From an uncultured Thermomicrobiales bacterium (GTDB lineage: Bacteria > Chloroflexota > Chloroflexia > Thermomicrobiales > UBA6265): a stretch of 5,741 nucleotides of DNA. Numbering within the stretch: the first letter of the stretch is position 1; each line of letters starts with the position of its first letter. The stretch is from contig CADCWK010000184.1 of assembly GCA_902806375.1 (NCBI GenBank), positions 1-5,741 on the forward strand. The letters are read 5' to 3'. Below the pieces are notes generated by a model. It was not told the DNA's origin, did no database searches, and saw only the letters and a program-made list of their open reading frames with translations. Position numbers and translations under genes: made by a program. Shown here piece by piece: positions 1-5,654 of the stretch.

Positions 1-827
1 GACCCGTACAGGCGGACCTCGATGCCCGGGTAGTTGCCGACGGTGACGAAGCTGGTCTGGACGGAACTGATCACGCCGTTGGTGTACTCGCCGATGTAGA
101 TGTCGCCGTCGTCGATGTTGATCTTCGTCATCTGCCCGGTGGCGCGGACGACGCGCTCGGGGACGAAGTTGCGCATCGTGCCGACGACGCGGCTGTAGTC
201 CGCGCCGACCCACGAGTGCCCGATGTCGATCACCGGGGCGCCGTAGCCCTCCAGCGACTGCGTCTGAATCCTGTTCGGGTCGACATCGAGCTTGACCTGC
301 CGAAGCGGGGTCTGCGGGTCGATCCACTGGGAGTTCTGCTCGTAGGCGTTGTAGATGTACGGCTCGCCGACGAAGCCCTGGTCGATCAGCTGGCGGGCGT
401 AGCGGACGCCGGGGCTGTAGCGGAAGGTGAAACCGAGCTTGGTCTTGAGCCCACGGCTGTCGGCCAGGTCGGCGGCCTCGGCCGTCTGCCGGAAGTCGAA
501 GGCGACCGGCTTCTCGCAGAGGACGTGCTTGCCGGCGTTGAGCGCGGCCAGCGAGATCTCGAGGTGCATCGCGCTGGAGGTGCAGACGTCGACCACGTCG
601 ATGTCGTCGCGGGCGATTAGGTCACGGTAATCGGTGTAGGCGGCGTCGGCGCCGAAGGTCGCCTTCGCCTCGTTGGCCAGCGCCTCGTCGATGTCGCAGA
701 CCGCGACGATGTCGCAGCGGGAGTCCCGGTGCCAGCCGGGCAGGTGGGCATTGTTGGCCCAGGCGCCGGCCCCGATCACGCCGACCCGGACGTTGCGACC
801 CGTGATCGGCTGGAATGCGACGGACAT
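1..827 (-). CDS. Gfo/Idh/MocA-family NAD(P)-dependent oxidoreductase, C-terminus beyond window
   Basis: Reading the minus strand from the ATG at 827-825 gives 275 codons without a stop, so the gene is cut by the left edge. Family members run about 330-400 aa, so roughly the last quarter is missing. The N-terminal Rossmann fold shows GVIGAGAWA (residues 16-24). Strand 2 ends in CDID, and its acidic D45 suggests NAD over NADP. The family signature EKP (105-107), with conserved Lys106, is present. The second domain begins near residue 130 and carries DIGHSW (201-206), the likely catalytic Asp/His region, with His one residue closer to Asp than usual. Enzymes of this cytosolic family oxidise or reduce sugars, inositols and related polyols; the substrate is unknown here. 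The start is supported by AGGAAG (841-836) 8 nt upstream of the ATG. The gene lies 69 bp downstream of the GntR gene on the same strand, so co-transcription is likely. The family call is firm. Confidence 0.93.
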   Translation of the reverse strand, partial: MSVAFQPITGRNVRVGVIGAGAWANNAHLPGWHRDSRCDIVAVCDIDEALANEAKATFGADAAYTDYRDLIARDDIDVVDVCTSSAMHLEISLAALNAGKHVLCEKPVAFDFRQTAEAADLADSRGLKTKLGFTFRYSPGVRYARQLIDQGFVGEPYIYNAYEQNSQWIDPQTPLRQVKLDVDPNRIQTQSLEGYGAPVIDIGHSWVGADYSRVVGTMRNFVPERVVRATGQMTKINIDDGDIYIGEYTNGVISSVQTSFVTVGNYPGIEVRLYG

Positions 828-844
828 GCGGTGGTCTTCCTCTC

Positions 845-862
845 CCGCCCACTGGGGGGCGG
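845..862 (-). other. GC-rich hairpin just upstream of the oxidoreductase ribosome-binding site
   Basis: A perfect 6-bp inverted repeat, CCGCCC/GGGCGG, with a 6-nt loop lies between the GntR stop codon and the oxidoreductase start. In the minus-strand transcript its 3' arm directly abuts the GAGAGGAAG ribosome-binding sequence. It has no U-tract, so it is not a standard terminator. It could affect mRNA stability or translation, or it may be incidental in GC-rich DNA. Confidence 0.3.
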
Positions 863-896
863 CCATTGCGAGATCCCGGCGCACCCGGTGAGGGTG

Positions 897-1640
897 TCAG
901 GCGGGAACGTGGATCATCGTGTCGATCGCCTGCGTGATCTCGGCAAGCGATTCCGTGTCGTCCGGCGTCAGGCCGATGTAGTGGGCAACGACGGCGTCGG
1001 TCGCCGTCGCGGTCCGACCGGTCCGGAGGGCGTCGAGCAGGACCTGGTGGAACTCGGCGAAGTCCGGCGTGGCGGCGTGGCGGCGTTCGATGCTGCTCAG
1101 GATCAGGGCGCTCATCCGGCCGTTCAGGCTCTCCCACAGCTCGTACATCACCGGTGAGGAGACCGCCCGCATGATCGTGCCGTGGAAGCCGAGGTCCAGG
1201 CGAATGATCGAAGCGACATCGCGGGGGAGCTCGCAGAGCGCCATCGCGTCGATGAGCCCCTGCATGTCCGCGAAGTCGGCCTCGGTCAGGCTGATGTGGC
1301 CGGTCGAGACGACGAAGCCCTCGAGCACCGAGCGGGCCCGGCGCAGGTCCATCGACTCCTGCCGTGACAGCCGGTGGACGAAGGTGCCCCGGCGGGGTTC
1401 GCTCCGGACCAGCCCGCGGCGTTGCAGGGTCAGCAGGGCCTCGCGCAGCGTCGTCCGGCTGACGCCGAGCTCGTCGCAGAGCCGGGTCTCGATCAGCCGG
1501 TCGCCGGGCCGGACGGAACCGGACAGGATCGCGTCCTCGAGCGCCTGAGCGACGTCGTCGACGAGGCGCAGGCGGCTGGGCTGACGAATCTGCTGATCCG
1601 GCGCGGTGGCGCCATTCCCGTCCTGAGCTATCGACGCCAT
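897..1640 (-). CDS. GntR-family transcriptional regulator, FadR/FCD subfamily
   Basis: This encodes a 247-aa regulator, a normal FCD-GntR length. Residues 24-90 form the winged helix-turn-helix, with the core ETRLCDELGVSRTTLREALL (51-70) and the wing RRGTF (83-87). The C-terminal FCD ligand domain starts near residue 97. It keeps the four expected metal ligands: D149 and H153 (DLGFH), H198 (EFHQV) and H220 (AHYI). FCD domains usually bind carboxylated metabolites through a metal. I chose the ATG at 1640-1638, preceded by AGGGG, over the in-frame GTG at 1685, which would add 15 residues of low-complexity sequence and has no better ribosome-binding site. The gene diverges from the SDR/transporter operon. 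A perfect palindrome of GntR-operator type lies in the shared upstream region, so repression of that operon, and possibly autoregulation, is the likely role. The family is certain; the target and effector are inferred. Confidence 0.95.
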   Translation of the reverse strand: MASIAQDGNGATAPDQQIRQPSRLRLVDDVAQALEDAILSGSVRPGDRLIETRLCDELGVSRTTLREALLTLQRRGLVRSEPRRGTFVHRLSRQESMDLRRARSVLEGFVVSTGHISLTEADFADMQGLIDAMALCELPRDVASIIRLDLGFHGTIMRAVSSPVMYELWESLNGRMSALILSSIERRHAATPDFAEFHQVLLDALRTGRTATATDAVVAHYIGLTPDDTESLAEITQAIDTMIHVPA

Positions 1641-1678
1641 TGCACCCCTGTTTCCCCACGGCCGCCCGGTCCCGGTCA

Positions 1679-1697
1679 GATGCACTGGTCATGCATC
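1679..1697. repeat. Inverted repeat upstream of the GntR start, possible second operator
   Basis: Perfect 6-bp arms GATGCA and TGCATC are separated by the 7-nt spacer CTGGTCA. The repeat lies about 40 bp upstream of the regulator's ATG. The spacer heptamer recurs at 1746-1752, and CCGGTCA occurs at 1672-1678. The sequence differs from the palindrome near 1871, so it need not be bound by the same protein. An autoregulatory or second-regulator site is possible but unproven. Confidence 0.25.
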
Positions 1698-1859
1698 TTC
1701 GCTGCCGAACCGACATCACCGTCCCGCACGCGATTCGCTCACTACCTGGTCACCTCCATGTCCGGTCGCGTCGAGGCCCATTGCTCGGCACGCCAGGGAC
1801 ACCAGATGGTGGTTTCCGTGGCTTGTGCGGGAGGGCCAAGAGCGAATCTGAGCGACTGA

Positions 1860-1888
1860 TTGACGATTGTCGACAATCCGCATACTAT
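1860..1888 (+). promoter_or_regulatory. Predicted sigma-70-type promoter for the SDR/transporter operon
   Basis: TTGACG at 1860-1865 matches the -35 consensus at 5 of 6 positions. TACTAT at 1883-1888 matches the -10 consensus at 4 of 6. The spacer is exactly 17 bp, and the local sequence is AT-richer than its surroundings. Transcription would start near 1895 and leave a leader of about 100 nt before the SDR ATG. The spacer contains the 14-bp palindrome at 1865-1878, so a bound repressor would block RNA polymerase. The consensus used is the E. coli/general housekeeping one, and the host's sigma preference is not known. Confidence 0.55.
1865..1878. promoter_or_regulatory. Predicted GntR (FCD-type) operator palindrome
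   Basis: GATTGTCGACAATC is a perfect 14-bp palindrome. Its core TTGTCGACAA fits the TTGT-N2-ACAA type pattern seen for FadR/FCD-subfamily GntR regulators (GT and AC half-sites around a short centre). It lies between the -35-like and -10-like hexamers of the plus-strand promoter and about 225 bp upstream of a GntR gene. Position, symmetry and neighbour together point to repression of the SDR/transporter operon. Binding has not been shown. Confidence 0.65.
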
Positions 1889-1902
1889 CACCCCACGAGT
1901 CG

Positions 1903-2001
1903 ATGTCAAACCGAATAGCCGGTGTCGAGCAGGGAAATGGTGCAAACCGCTACGTGCCGTTCCGGCGTGGTGAACCCATCGGTTCGAGGGAGGTGGAATG
2001 A
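1903..2001 (+). other. Possible 32-codon leader ORF overlapping the SDR start (ATGA)
   Basis: An ATG at 1903 opens a 32-codon frame that ends in TGA at 1999-2001, overlapping the SDR ATG (1998-2000) by the ATGA arrangement typical of translational coupling. The peptide begins MSNRIAGVEQ and ends REVE; no family is recognised. Against it, there is no clear ribosome-binding site, the start would lie only about 8 nt after the predicted transcription start, and third-position GC looks lower than in the neighbouring genes. It may be chance. Confidence 0.2.
1953..1985 (+). other. Two small hairpins in the SDR leader, ending just before the ribosome-binding site
   Basis: The first hairpin pairs 1953-1959 with 1963-1969 (7 bp including two G-U pairs, UUC loop). 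The second pairs GAACC (1972-1976) with GGTTC (1981-1985) around the loop CATC. The ribosome-binding sequence GGGAGGTG follows at 1988-1995. These could tune translation of the SDR. They match no riboswitch class I recognise, and they are short enough to be incidental. Confidence 0.25.
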
Positions 2002-2840
2002 ACGTCGCGTTCGACTTCAGCGGTCAGGTCGCGGTGGTGACCGGAGCCGCCCGCGGGGTGGGCCGGACCATCGTTGAGCGACTCGTCGACGCCGGGGCCA
2101 CGGTCCTGGCGACTGACCGGGACGCCGAGGGGCTGGCCGCAACGGTCGCGGGGATGCCGGCTGACCAGGTCGGGTCGGTCGTGGCCGACATCGCGACCCC
2201 GGAGGGGGCCAGCGCGATCGTCGGCGCGGCGATCGACCGCTACGGCCGGCTGGACCTCTGCGTCAACAACGCGGCGGTCGCCCCGCACGCGACGCTGCTG
2301 GACGAGCGGGTCGAGGTCTGGGACACGGTCTACGGCGTCAACTGCCGGGGGACGTTCCTGGTGACCCAGGCCGCGGCCCGGGCGATGATCGCCGCCGGCA
2401 ACGGTGGGCGGATCGTCACCTTCTCGTCGGGGGTCAGCAAGCGGGGTTCGGCCGGGGCCGCCTGCTACGCGTCCAGCCGGGCGGCCGTCGAGAGCTTCAC
2501 GCGGGTCGCCGCGGTCGAACTGGCGCAGTACGGCATCCTGGTCAACTGCGTCAGCCCCGGCCTGATCGACACCCAGCCCAAACCACTCCCACCACGGATG
2601 GCCGAAGCGCTCGGCCGCCGGATCCCGACCATGCCGATGGCCCGGGCCGGCGAACCGGACGAAGTCGCCTCCGTCGTCCTCTTCCTCGCCTCGGATGCCG
2701 CGTCGTTCCTGACCGGGGCCGTCATCGATGTCGATGGCGGGACCGGTGTCGGGGTCCGGTTCGAGGGCACGAGCGTGCCTGACGACGACCCCCGGTACGA
2801 CTGGGTCACGGGCCGGGCCACCACGGGGGTGGCCACCTAA
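1998..2840 (+). CDS. Short-chain dehydrogenase/reductase, classical type, with atypical YxxxR active site
   Basis: This is a 280-aa cytosolic classical SDR. Its Rossmann features are TGAARGVG (15-22), an acidic D40 ending strand 2 (NAD preference expected), D64 (adenine-ring contact), NNAA (90-93, usually NNAG) and N115. S144 and Y157 are spaced 13 residues apart as in active SDRs. The residue four after Tyr, nearly always Lys, is Arg161 (codon CGG), so the tetrad reads N-S-Y-R. PG (187-188) and T192 follow, then the usual GEPDEVASVVLFL segment and DVDGG (244-248). A tail of about 30 residues extends past the normal family end. The ATG at 1998 has GGAGGTG just upstream. It is the first gene of the plus-strand operon, so its substrate probably relates to what the transporter imports. 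Reduced activity, altered chemistry or a non-catalytic role are all possible. The family is certain, the function unknown. Confidence 0.94.
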   Translation: MNVAFDFSGQVAVVTGAARGVGRTIVERLVDAGATVLATDRDAEGLAATVAGMPADQVGSVVADIATPEGASAIVGAAIDRYGRLDLCVNNAAVAPHATLLDERVEVWDTVYGVNCRGTFLVTQAAARAMIAAGNGGRIVTFSSGVSKRGSAGAACYASSRAAVESFTRVAAVELAQYGILVNCVSPGLIDTQPKPLPPRMAEALGRRIPTMPMARAGEPDEVASVVLFLASDAASFLTGAVIDVDGGTGVGVRFEGTSVPDDDPRYDWVTGRATTGVAT

Positions 2841-2854
2841 CCACTGGGTGCATC

Positions 2855-2883
2855 CCGCCGGGCCCCTGACGGGTCTCCGGCGG
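2855..2883 (+). other. Hairpin downstream of the SDR gene (first of a tandem pair)
   Basis: A perfect 7-bp stem, CCGCCGG (2855-2861) with CCGGCGG (2877-2883), encloses a 15-nt loop that can form a further 3-bp CCC/GGG stem. It starts 15 nt after the SDR stop codon. No U-run follows, so it is not a textbook intrinsic terminator. It may cause partial termination or protect mRNA 3' ends. Confidence 0.4.
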
Positions 2884-2889
2884 CCAACC

Positions 2890-2909
2890 ACCGCGAGGCG
2901 TCTCGCGGT
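2890..2909 (+). other. Hairpin upstream of the binding-protein gene (second of a tandem pair)
   Basis: A perfect 8-bp stem, ACCGCGAG (2890-2897) with CTCGCGGT (2902-2909), has a 4-nt loop GCGT. It lies 6 nt after the preceding hairpin and about 33 nt before the binding-protein ATG. It is followed by mixed sequence, not a T-run. It is a candidate 5'-stabilising stem for the binding-protein mRNA or a weak attenuator. Confidence 0.4.
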
Positions 2910-2942
2910 CGTCCTCGCAATCGTCGCGCTGGGGGATCATCG

Positions 2943-4649
2943 ATGGATACTCGTCACAACGGCACCCGCGTCAGCCGCCGCTCTCTGATCGGGGGTGCCG
3001 CCGCTGGCGCCGCCGGTCTGTCGGTCGCCCAGTTGCAGGCGAAGGCCGCCGCCCACGGCGTCGACTTCACCTCGGCCCACGTCGTCCGCCAGGAGGGCCA
3101 GGCCGGTGGCCGGCTGATCTATGGCCTCGGCTTCGATCTCGACGGCACGATGGACCCGCAGGTCACCAACTTCGACTCGACCATCCGCGTCACGATGAAC
3201 ATCTGTGAGCCGCTCGTCTGGATGCCAGCCGCCGACACGTTCGTGCCGGGCCTGGCCGAGAGCTGGACGATCTCCGAGGACGGCTCCGAGTACACCTTCG
3301 TCCTCAAGCAGGGCGTGACGTTCCACGACGGGACGCCGTTCAACGCCGAAGCCGTCCAGTTCACCTTCGACCGCGTCGTTGCCAACCGGCTCCAGACAGA
3401 GGGAACGCCGGCCGCCGAGCCGGACATCGTGATCCTCTCAGGCCAGGCTCGCGACCACCTCGGCCCGTACAGCCACTCGGAGATCATCGACGACTACACG
3501 ATCAAGGTCGTCCTGACCTCCGCCTTCACCCCGTTCCTCTCCGGGATCAACGGCTACCTCGGCATCGTCTCGCCGACCGCCGTCCGGACGATGGGCATCG
3601 AGGCGTTCGCCCGCGCGCCAGTCGGGACGGGCCCGTACAAGTTCGGCGAGTGGGTCGAGAACGACCACGTCACCCTGATCAAGAACCCGGACTACAACTG
3701 GGGCTCGTCCTTCTTCTCCAATACCGGCGCCCCGTTCTTCGATGAGATCGAGTACCGCGTGATCACGGACGTGTCGATCCGGACCGGCACGATCACGACC
3801 GGCGAGACGCAGTACATCGACGCCATCGACCCGCTCCAGCTCCCGGATCTCGAGGCCAACCCGGAAGTCGAGGTGATCAAGTACGACCAGCCGGGGTCCG
3901 GGCGGATCCTGCTGTTCAACCTCGACCGCGAGGGGCCGATCGCCGACCAGAACGTCCGCCTCGCCATGCACTACGCTCTCGACAAGGTGGCCTTCAACGA
4001 GGCTGTCTATGGTGGGCTGAACATCCCGGCCGCCAGCCCGTTGATGCGGGCCACTGTCGGGTACGACCCCACGACCGAGACGATGTTCTCCTACGACGTC
4101 GCGCGCGCCAACCAGCTCCTCGACGAGGCCGGCTGGGTGATGAACGGCGATTTCCGGGAGAAGGACGGTGTGCCGCTGCGGCTGGAATGGCCGACGCAGC
4201 AGCGCGAGCCGGACGTCTCGACGGCGACCTTCTGCCAGGGTGCCTGGCGTGAGATCGGTATCGACGTCAATGTCGAGATCCTGGAGCCGGCCATCCTTCG
4301 GACCCGGATCCGCGAGGAGATCGCTTACGACATCACGCCGCTCTGGTTCTCCTACGCCGACCCGGACGTCCTTCGGACGATCTTCTGGTCCGGCAACATC
4401 GGCAACTTCAACCGTTCGCGGTTGAACGATCCCGCGGTCGACGAGTTGCTCATCTCTGCCTTCCAGGCCATCGATCCGGCCGAGCGGGCGTCGCTCTACG
4501 CGCAGGTCCAGCAGATGGTCCTCAGCGTCGGCGCGACGATCCCGCTGGTCGATACGATCGTCTACAACGCCAAGCGGGCCAACCTCGAGGGGGATGCGAT
4601 CGACTACGCCGCCTCGTACGTCTGGCTGAACAGCGCCCAGTTCGTCTAG
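2943..4649 (+). CDS. ABC transporter substrate-binding protein, SBP_bac_5 (DppA/OppA) family, Tat-exported
   Basis: This 568-aa extracytoplasmic protein captures substrate for the permeases encoded downstream. The N-terminus has a twin-arginine motif, SRRSLI (11-16), then a weakly hydrophobic Ala/Gly stretch (17-29) and a plausible AxA cleavage near residue 37. There is no lipobox Cys, so it is not an obvious lipoprotein. Family hallmarks are VPGLAESW (101-108), the segment with FHDGTPFNAEAVQFTFDR (127-144) and VGTGPYKFGEW (227-237). The length is normal for the family. The ATG at 2943 follows GGGGGAT (2931-2937). A gap of 102 bp with two hairpins separates it from the SDR, and one of 81 bp with a strong hairpin separates it from the permease, as is common for highly expressed binding proteins. 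SBP_bac_5 members bind peptides, opines, chelated nickel or oligosaccharides. The flanking dehydrogenases lean towards a sugar or opine type ligand, but specificity cannot be assigned. Confidence 0.95.
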   Translation: MDTRHNGTRVSRRSLIGGAAAGAAGLSVAQLQAKAAAHGVDFTSAHVVRQEGQAGGRLIYGLGFDLDGTMDPQVTNFDSTIRVTMNICEPLVWMPAADTFVPGLAESWTISEDGSEYTFVLKQGVTFHDGTPFNAEAVQFTFDRVVANRLQTEGTPAAEPDIVILSGQARDHLGPYSHSEIIDDYTIKVVLTSAFTPFLSGINGYLGIVSPTAVRTMGIEAFARAPVGTGPYKFGEWVENDHVTLIKNPDYNWGSSFFSNTGAPFFDEIEYRVITDVSIRTGTITTGETQYIDAIDPLQLPDLEANPEVEVIKYDQPGSGRILLFNLDREGPIADQNVRLAMHYALDKVAFNEAVYGGLNIPAASPLMRATVGYDPTTETMFSYDVARANQLLDEAGWVMNGDFREKDGVPLRLEWPTQQREPDVSTATFCQGAWREIGIDVNVEILEPAILRTRIREEIAYDITPLWFSYADPDVLRTIFWSGNIGNFNRSRLNDPAVDELLISAFQAIDPAERASLYAQVQQMVLSVGATIPLVDTIVYNAKRANLEGDAIDYAASYVWLNSAQFV

Positions 4650-4657
4650 TCGCGATC

Positions 4658-4692
4658 AGGGGGAGGGCGCCCGGCAGGGGCTCCCTCCCCCT
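4658..4692 (+). other. Strong intra-operon hairpin between binding-protein and permease genes
   Basis: A perfect 10-bp stem pairs AGGGGGAGGG (4658-4667) with CCCTCCCCCT (4683-4692). Beyond one C/T mismatch it is continued by a 4-bp inner stem (GCCC 4669-4672 with GGGC 4678-4681) and a 5-nt loop. It begins 8 nt after the binding-protein stop codon. Only two T residues end or follow the stem, so full intrinsic termination is doubtful. Its place matches the partial terminators or stabilising stems that keep binding protein in excess over permease. Confidence 0.6.
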
Positions 4693-4730
4693 TGGCCGTC
4701 CCGCGCCGTCGTCCGTCCAGGAGCATCCCC

Positions 4731-5654
4731 GTGGGCCCGTACATCGCGCGCCGGCTGCTGCAGGCCATCCCGGTCCTGTTCGGCATCTCGGTGTTCACGT
4801 TCCTGATCCTGCACCTCGTCCCCGGCGACCCGGCCCTCGCCCTCGCCGGCGACCGGCCCGTCTCGGACGCGGAGCTTGACGAGATCCGCGTCGCCTACGG
4901 GCTGGACCGGCCGCTGCTGGAGCAGTACACGTCGTACATCGGCGGCGTGCTGCAGGGGGACCTCGGTCAGGGGTTCCACTCCCGGCGGCCCGTCGCCGAG
5001 TCGATCTCCGAGGCGCTCACGCCGACCCTCCAGCTCGCGCTGGCCGGGGTGATCGTGGCGGTGGTCCTCGGGCTGGTGCTGGGTATCACGGCGGCGCTGT
5101 TCCACAACTCGTGGATCGACTCGCTGGCGATGGTGATCGCGCTGCTGGGCGTCTCGGTGCCGGTGTTCTACCTCGGGTTGCTCCTGCTGTTCTTCCTGTC
5201 GTTCCAGATCCAGATCTTCCCGGCGACCGGCTCCGAGGGGATCCGAAACCTGATCCTGCCTGGTTTCGTCGTCGGCTTCTCGTCGGCGGCCTACATCGCC
5301 CGGCTGGTCCGGTCGTCGATGCTGGAGACGATGCGGCAGGACTACGTGGTCACCGCGCGCTCCAAGGGGCTTCGAGAGCGGGTCGTCGTGACGCGGCACG
5401 CGCTCCGCAACGCGCTGATCCCGACGATCACGTTCATGGGGCTCCAGTTCGCCGGGCTGCTCGGCGGCGCGATCGTGACCGAGCAGATCTTCTCCCGGCC
5501 GGGGCTGGGCCGGATCGCGATCAGCGCGATCAACAACCGGGACTTCCCGGTGATCCAGGGGATCGTGCTGGTCGCGGCGGTCGTCTACGTCGTGGTCAAC
5601 CTGCTCGTGGACCTCTCCTACGCCGTCTTCGACCCAAGGATCCGGTATGGATAA
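4731..5654 (+). CDS. ABC transporter permease, DppB/OppB family
   Basis: This encodes a 307-aa inner-membrane permease subunit, of typical length. The N-terminus GPYIARRLLQAIPVLFGISV runs into the first membrane segment (about residues 9-30), followed by the family motif HLVPGDP (28-34). Further hydrophobic segments lie at about 102-124, 131-160, 175-192, 228-250 and 271-296. The EAA loop that docks the ATPase spans 205-231 (YVVTARSKGL through RHALRNALIP), and the C-terminus DPRIRYG is characteristic. I chose GTG at 4731 because AGGAG (4719-4723) sits 7 nt upstream and the resulting N-terminus matches the family. An upstream TTG at 4692 falls at the foot of the intergenic hairpin and would add 13 Arg/Pro-rich residues. 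It should pair with the DppC-type subunit whose gene overlaps its 3' end. ATPase genes are not in the window. Confidence 0.95.
   Translation: MGPYIARRLLQAIPVLFGISVFTFLILHLVPGDPALALAGDRPVSDAELDEIRVAYGLDRPLLEQYTSYIGGVLQGDLGQGFHSRRPVAESISEALTPTLQLALAGVIVAVVLGLVLGITAALFHNSWIDSLAMVIALLGVSVPVFYLGLLLLFFLSFQIQIFPATGSEGIRNLILPGFVVGFSSAAYIARLVRSSMLETMRQDYVVTARSKGLRERVVVTRHALRNALIPTITFMGLQFAGLLGGAIVTEQIFSRPGLGRIAISAINNRDFPVIQGIVLVAAVVYVVVNLLVDLSYAVFDPRIRYG

Larger units (their letters stand above)
1641..1997. promoter_or_regulatory. Divergent control region between the regulator and the SDR/transporter operon
   Basis: This 357-bp gap separates two divergently oriented gene groups and is less GC-rich than its surroundings, especially around 1855-1915. 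It contains a plus-strand promoter-like pair with an embedded palindrome, an inverted repeat near the regulator start, three copies of the pentamer GGTCA (1674, 1687, 1748), leader hairpins, and a small leader ORF next to the SDR. I found no convincing sigma-70-like hexamer pair on the minus strand for the regulator. No conserved protein-coding gene is recognisable in this gap. Confidence 0.8.

Noticed and set aside
1641..1685. GTG at 1685 as the start of the GntR regulator
   Set aside because: It adds 15 residues before the normal N-terminal region; the ATG at 1640 has an AGGGG sequence at suitable spacing and gives the usual family length. Not excluded outright.
622..1719. Long minus-strand reading frame of 365 codons overlapping the GntR gene
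   Set aside because: Its translation is Arg/Pro/Gly-rich low complexity with no recognisable domain, while the overlapping frame encodes a complete GntR/FCD protein. It is an out-of-frame shadow in GC-rich DNA.
1800..1811. Short palindrome CACCA-GA-TGGTG in the control region
   Set aside because: Five-bp arms are common by chance, and the site has no positional relation to a promoter I can identify.
1732..1848. 9-bp inverted repeat GATTCGCTC (1732-1740) and GAGCGAATC (1840-1848), about 100 bp apart
   Set aside because: With this spacing in a gap of about 350 bp, a 9-bp match is not surprising by chance. A looping operator pair is possible, but nothing else supports it.
1374..1918. Plus-strand frames (1374-1859 and 1640-1918) running through the GntR 5' end into the control region
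   Set aside because: Their first parts are antisense to the GntR gene, and neither translation shows a domain or consistent codon bias.
1742..1945. Minus-strand 67-codon frame inside the divergent control region
   Set aside because: It crosses the predicted promoter and operator, has no good ribosome-binding site and resembles no family; it is more likely chance.
1950..2891. Minus-strand reading frame of 313 codons opposite the SDR gene
   Set aside because: Composition is Gly/Arg/Asp/Pro-rich with no domain. It lies antisense to a clear SDR and is explained by the codon bias of that gene.
4692..4730. TTG at 4692 as the start of the permease
   Set aside because: It overlaps the foot of the intergenic hairpin, has no ribosome-binding site and adds an Arg/Pro-rich leader. 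GTG at 4731 has AGGAG at 7-nt spacing and the family N-terminus.
4656..5399. Minus-strand reading frame of 247 codons opposite the DppB-type permease
   Set aside because: The translation is full of Arg, Gln, Glu, Asp and His with no family resemblance. It is the usual antisense shadow of a hydrophobic GC-rich gene.
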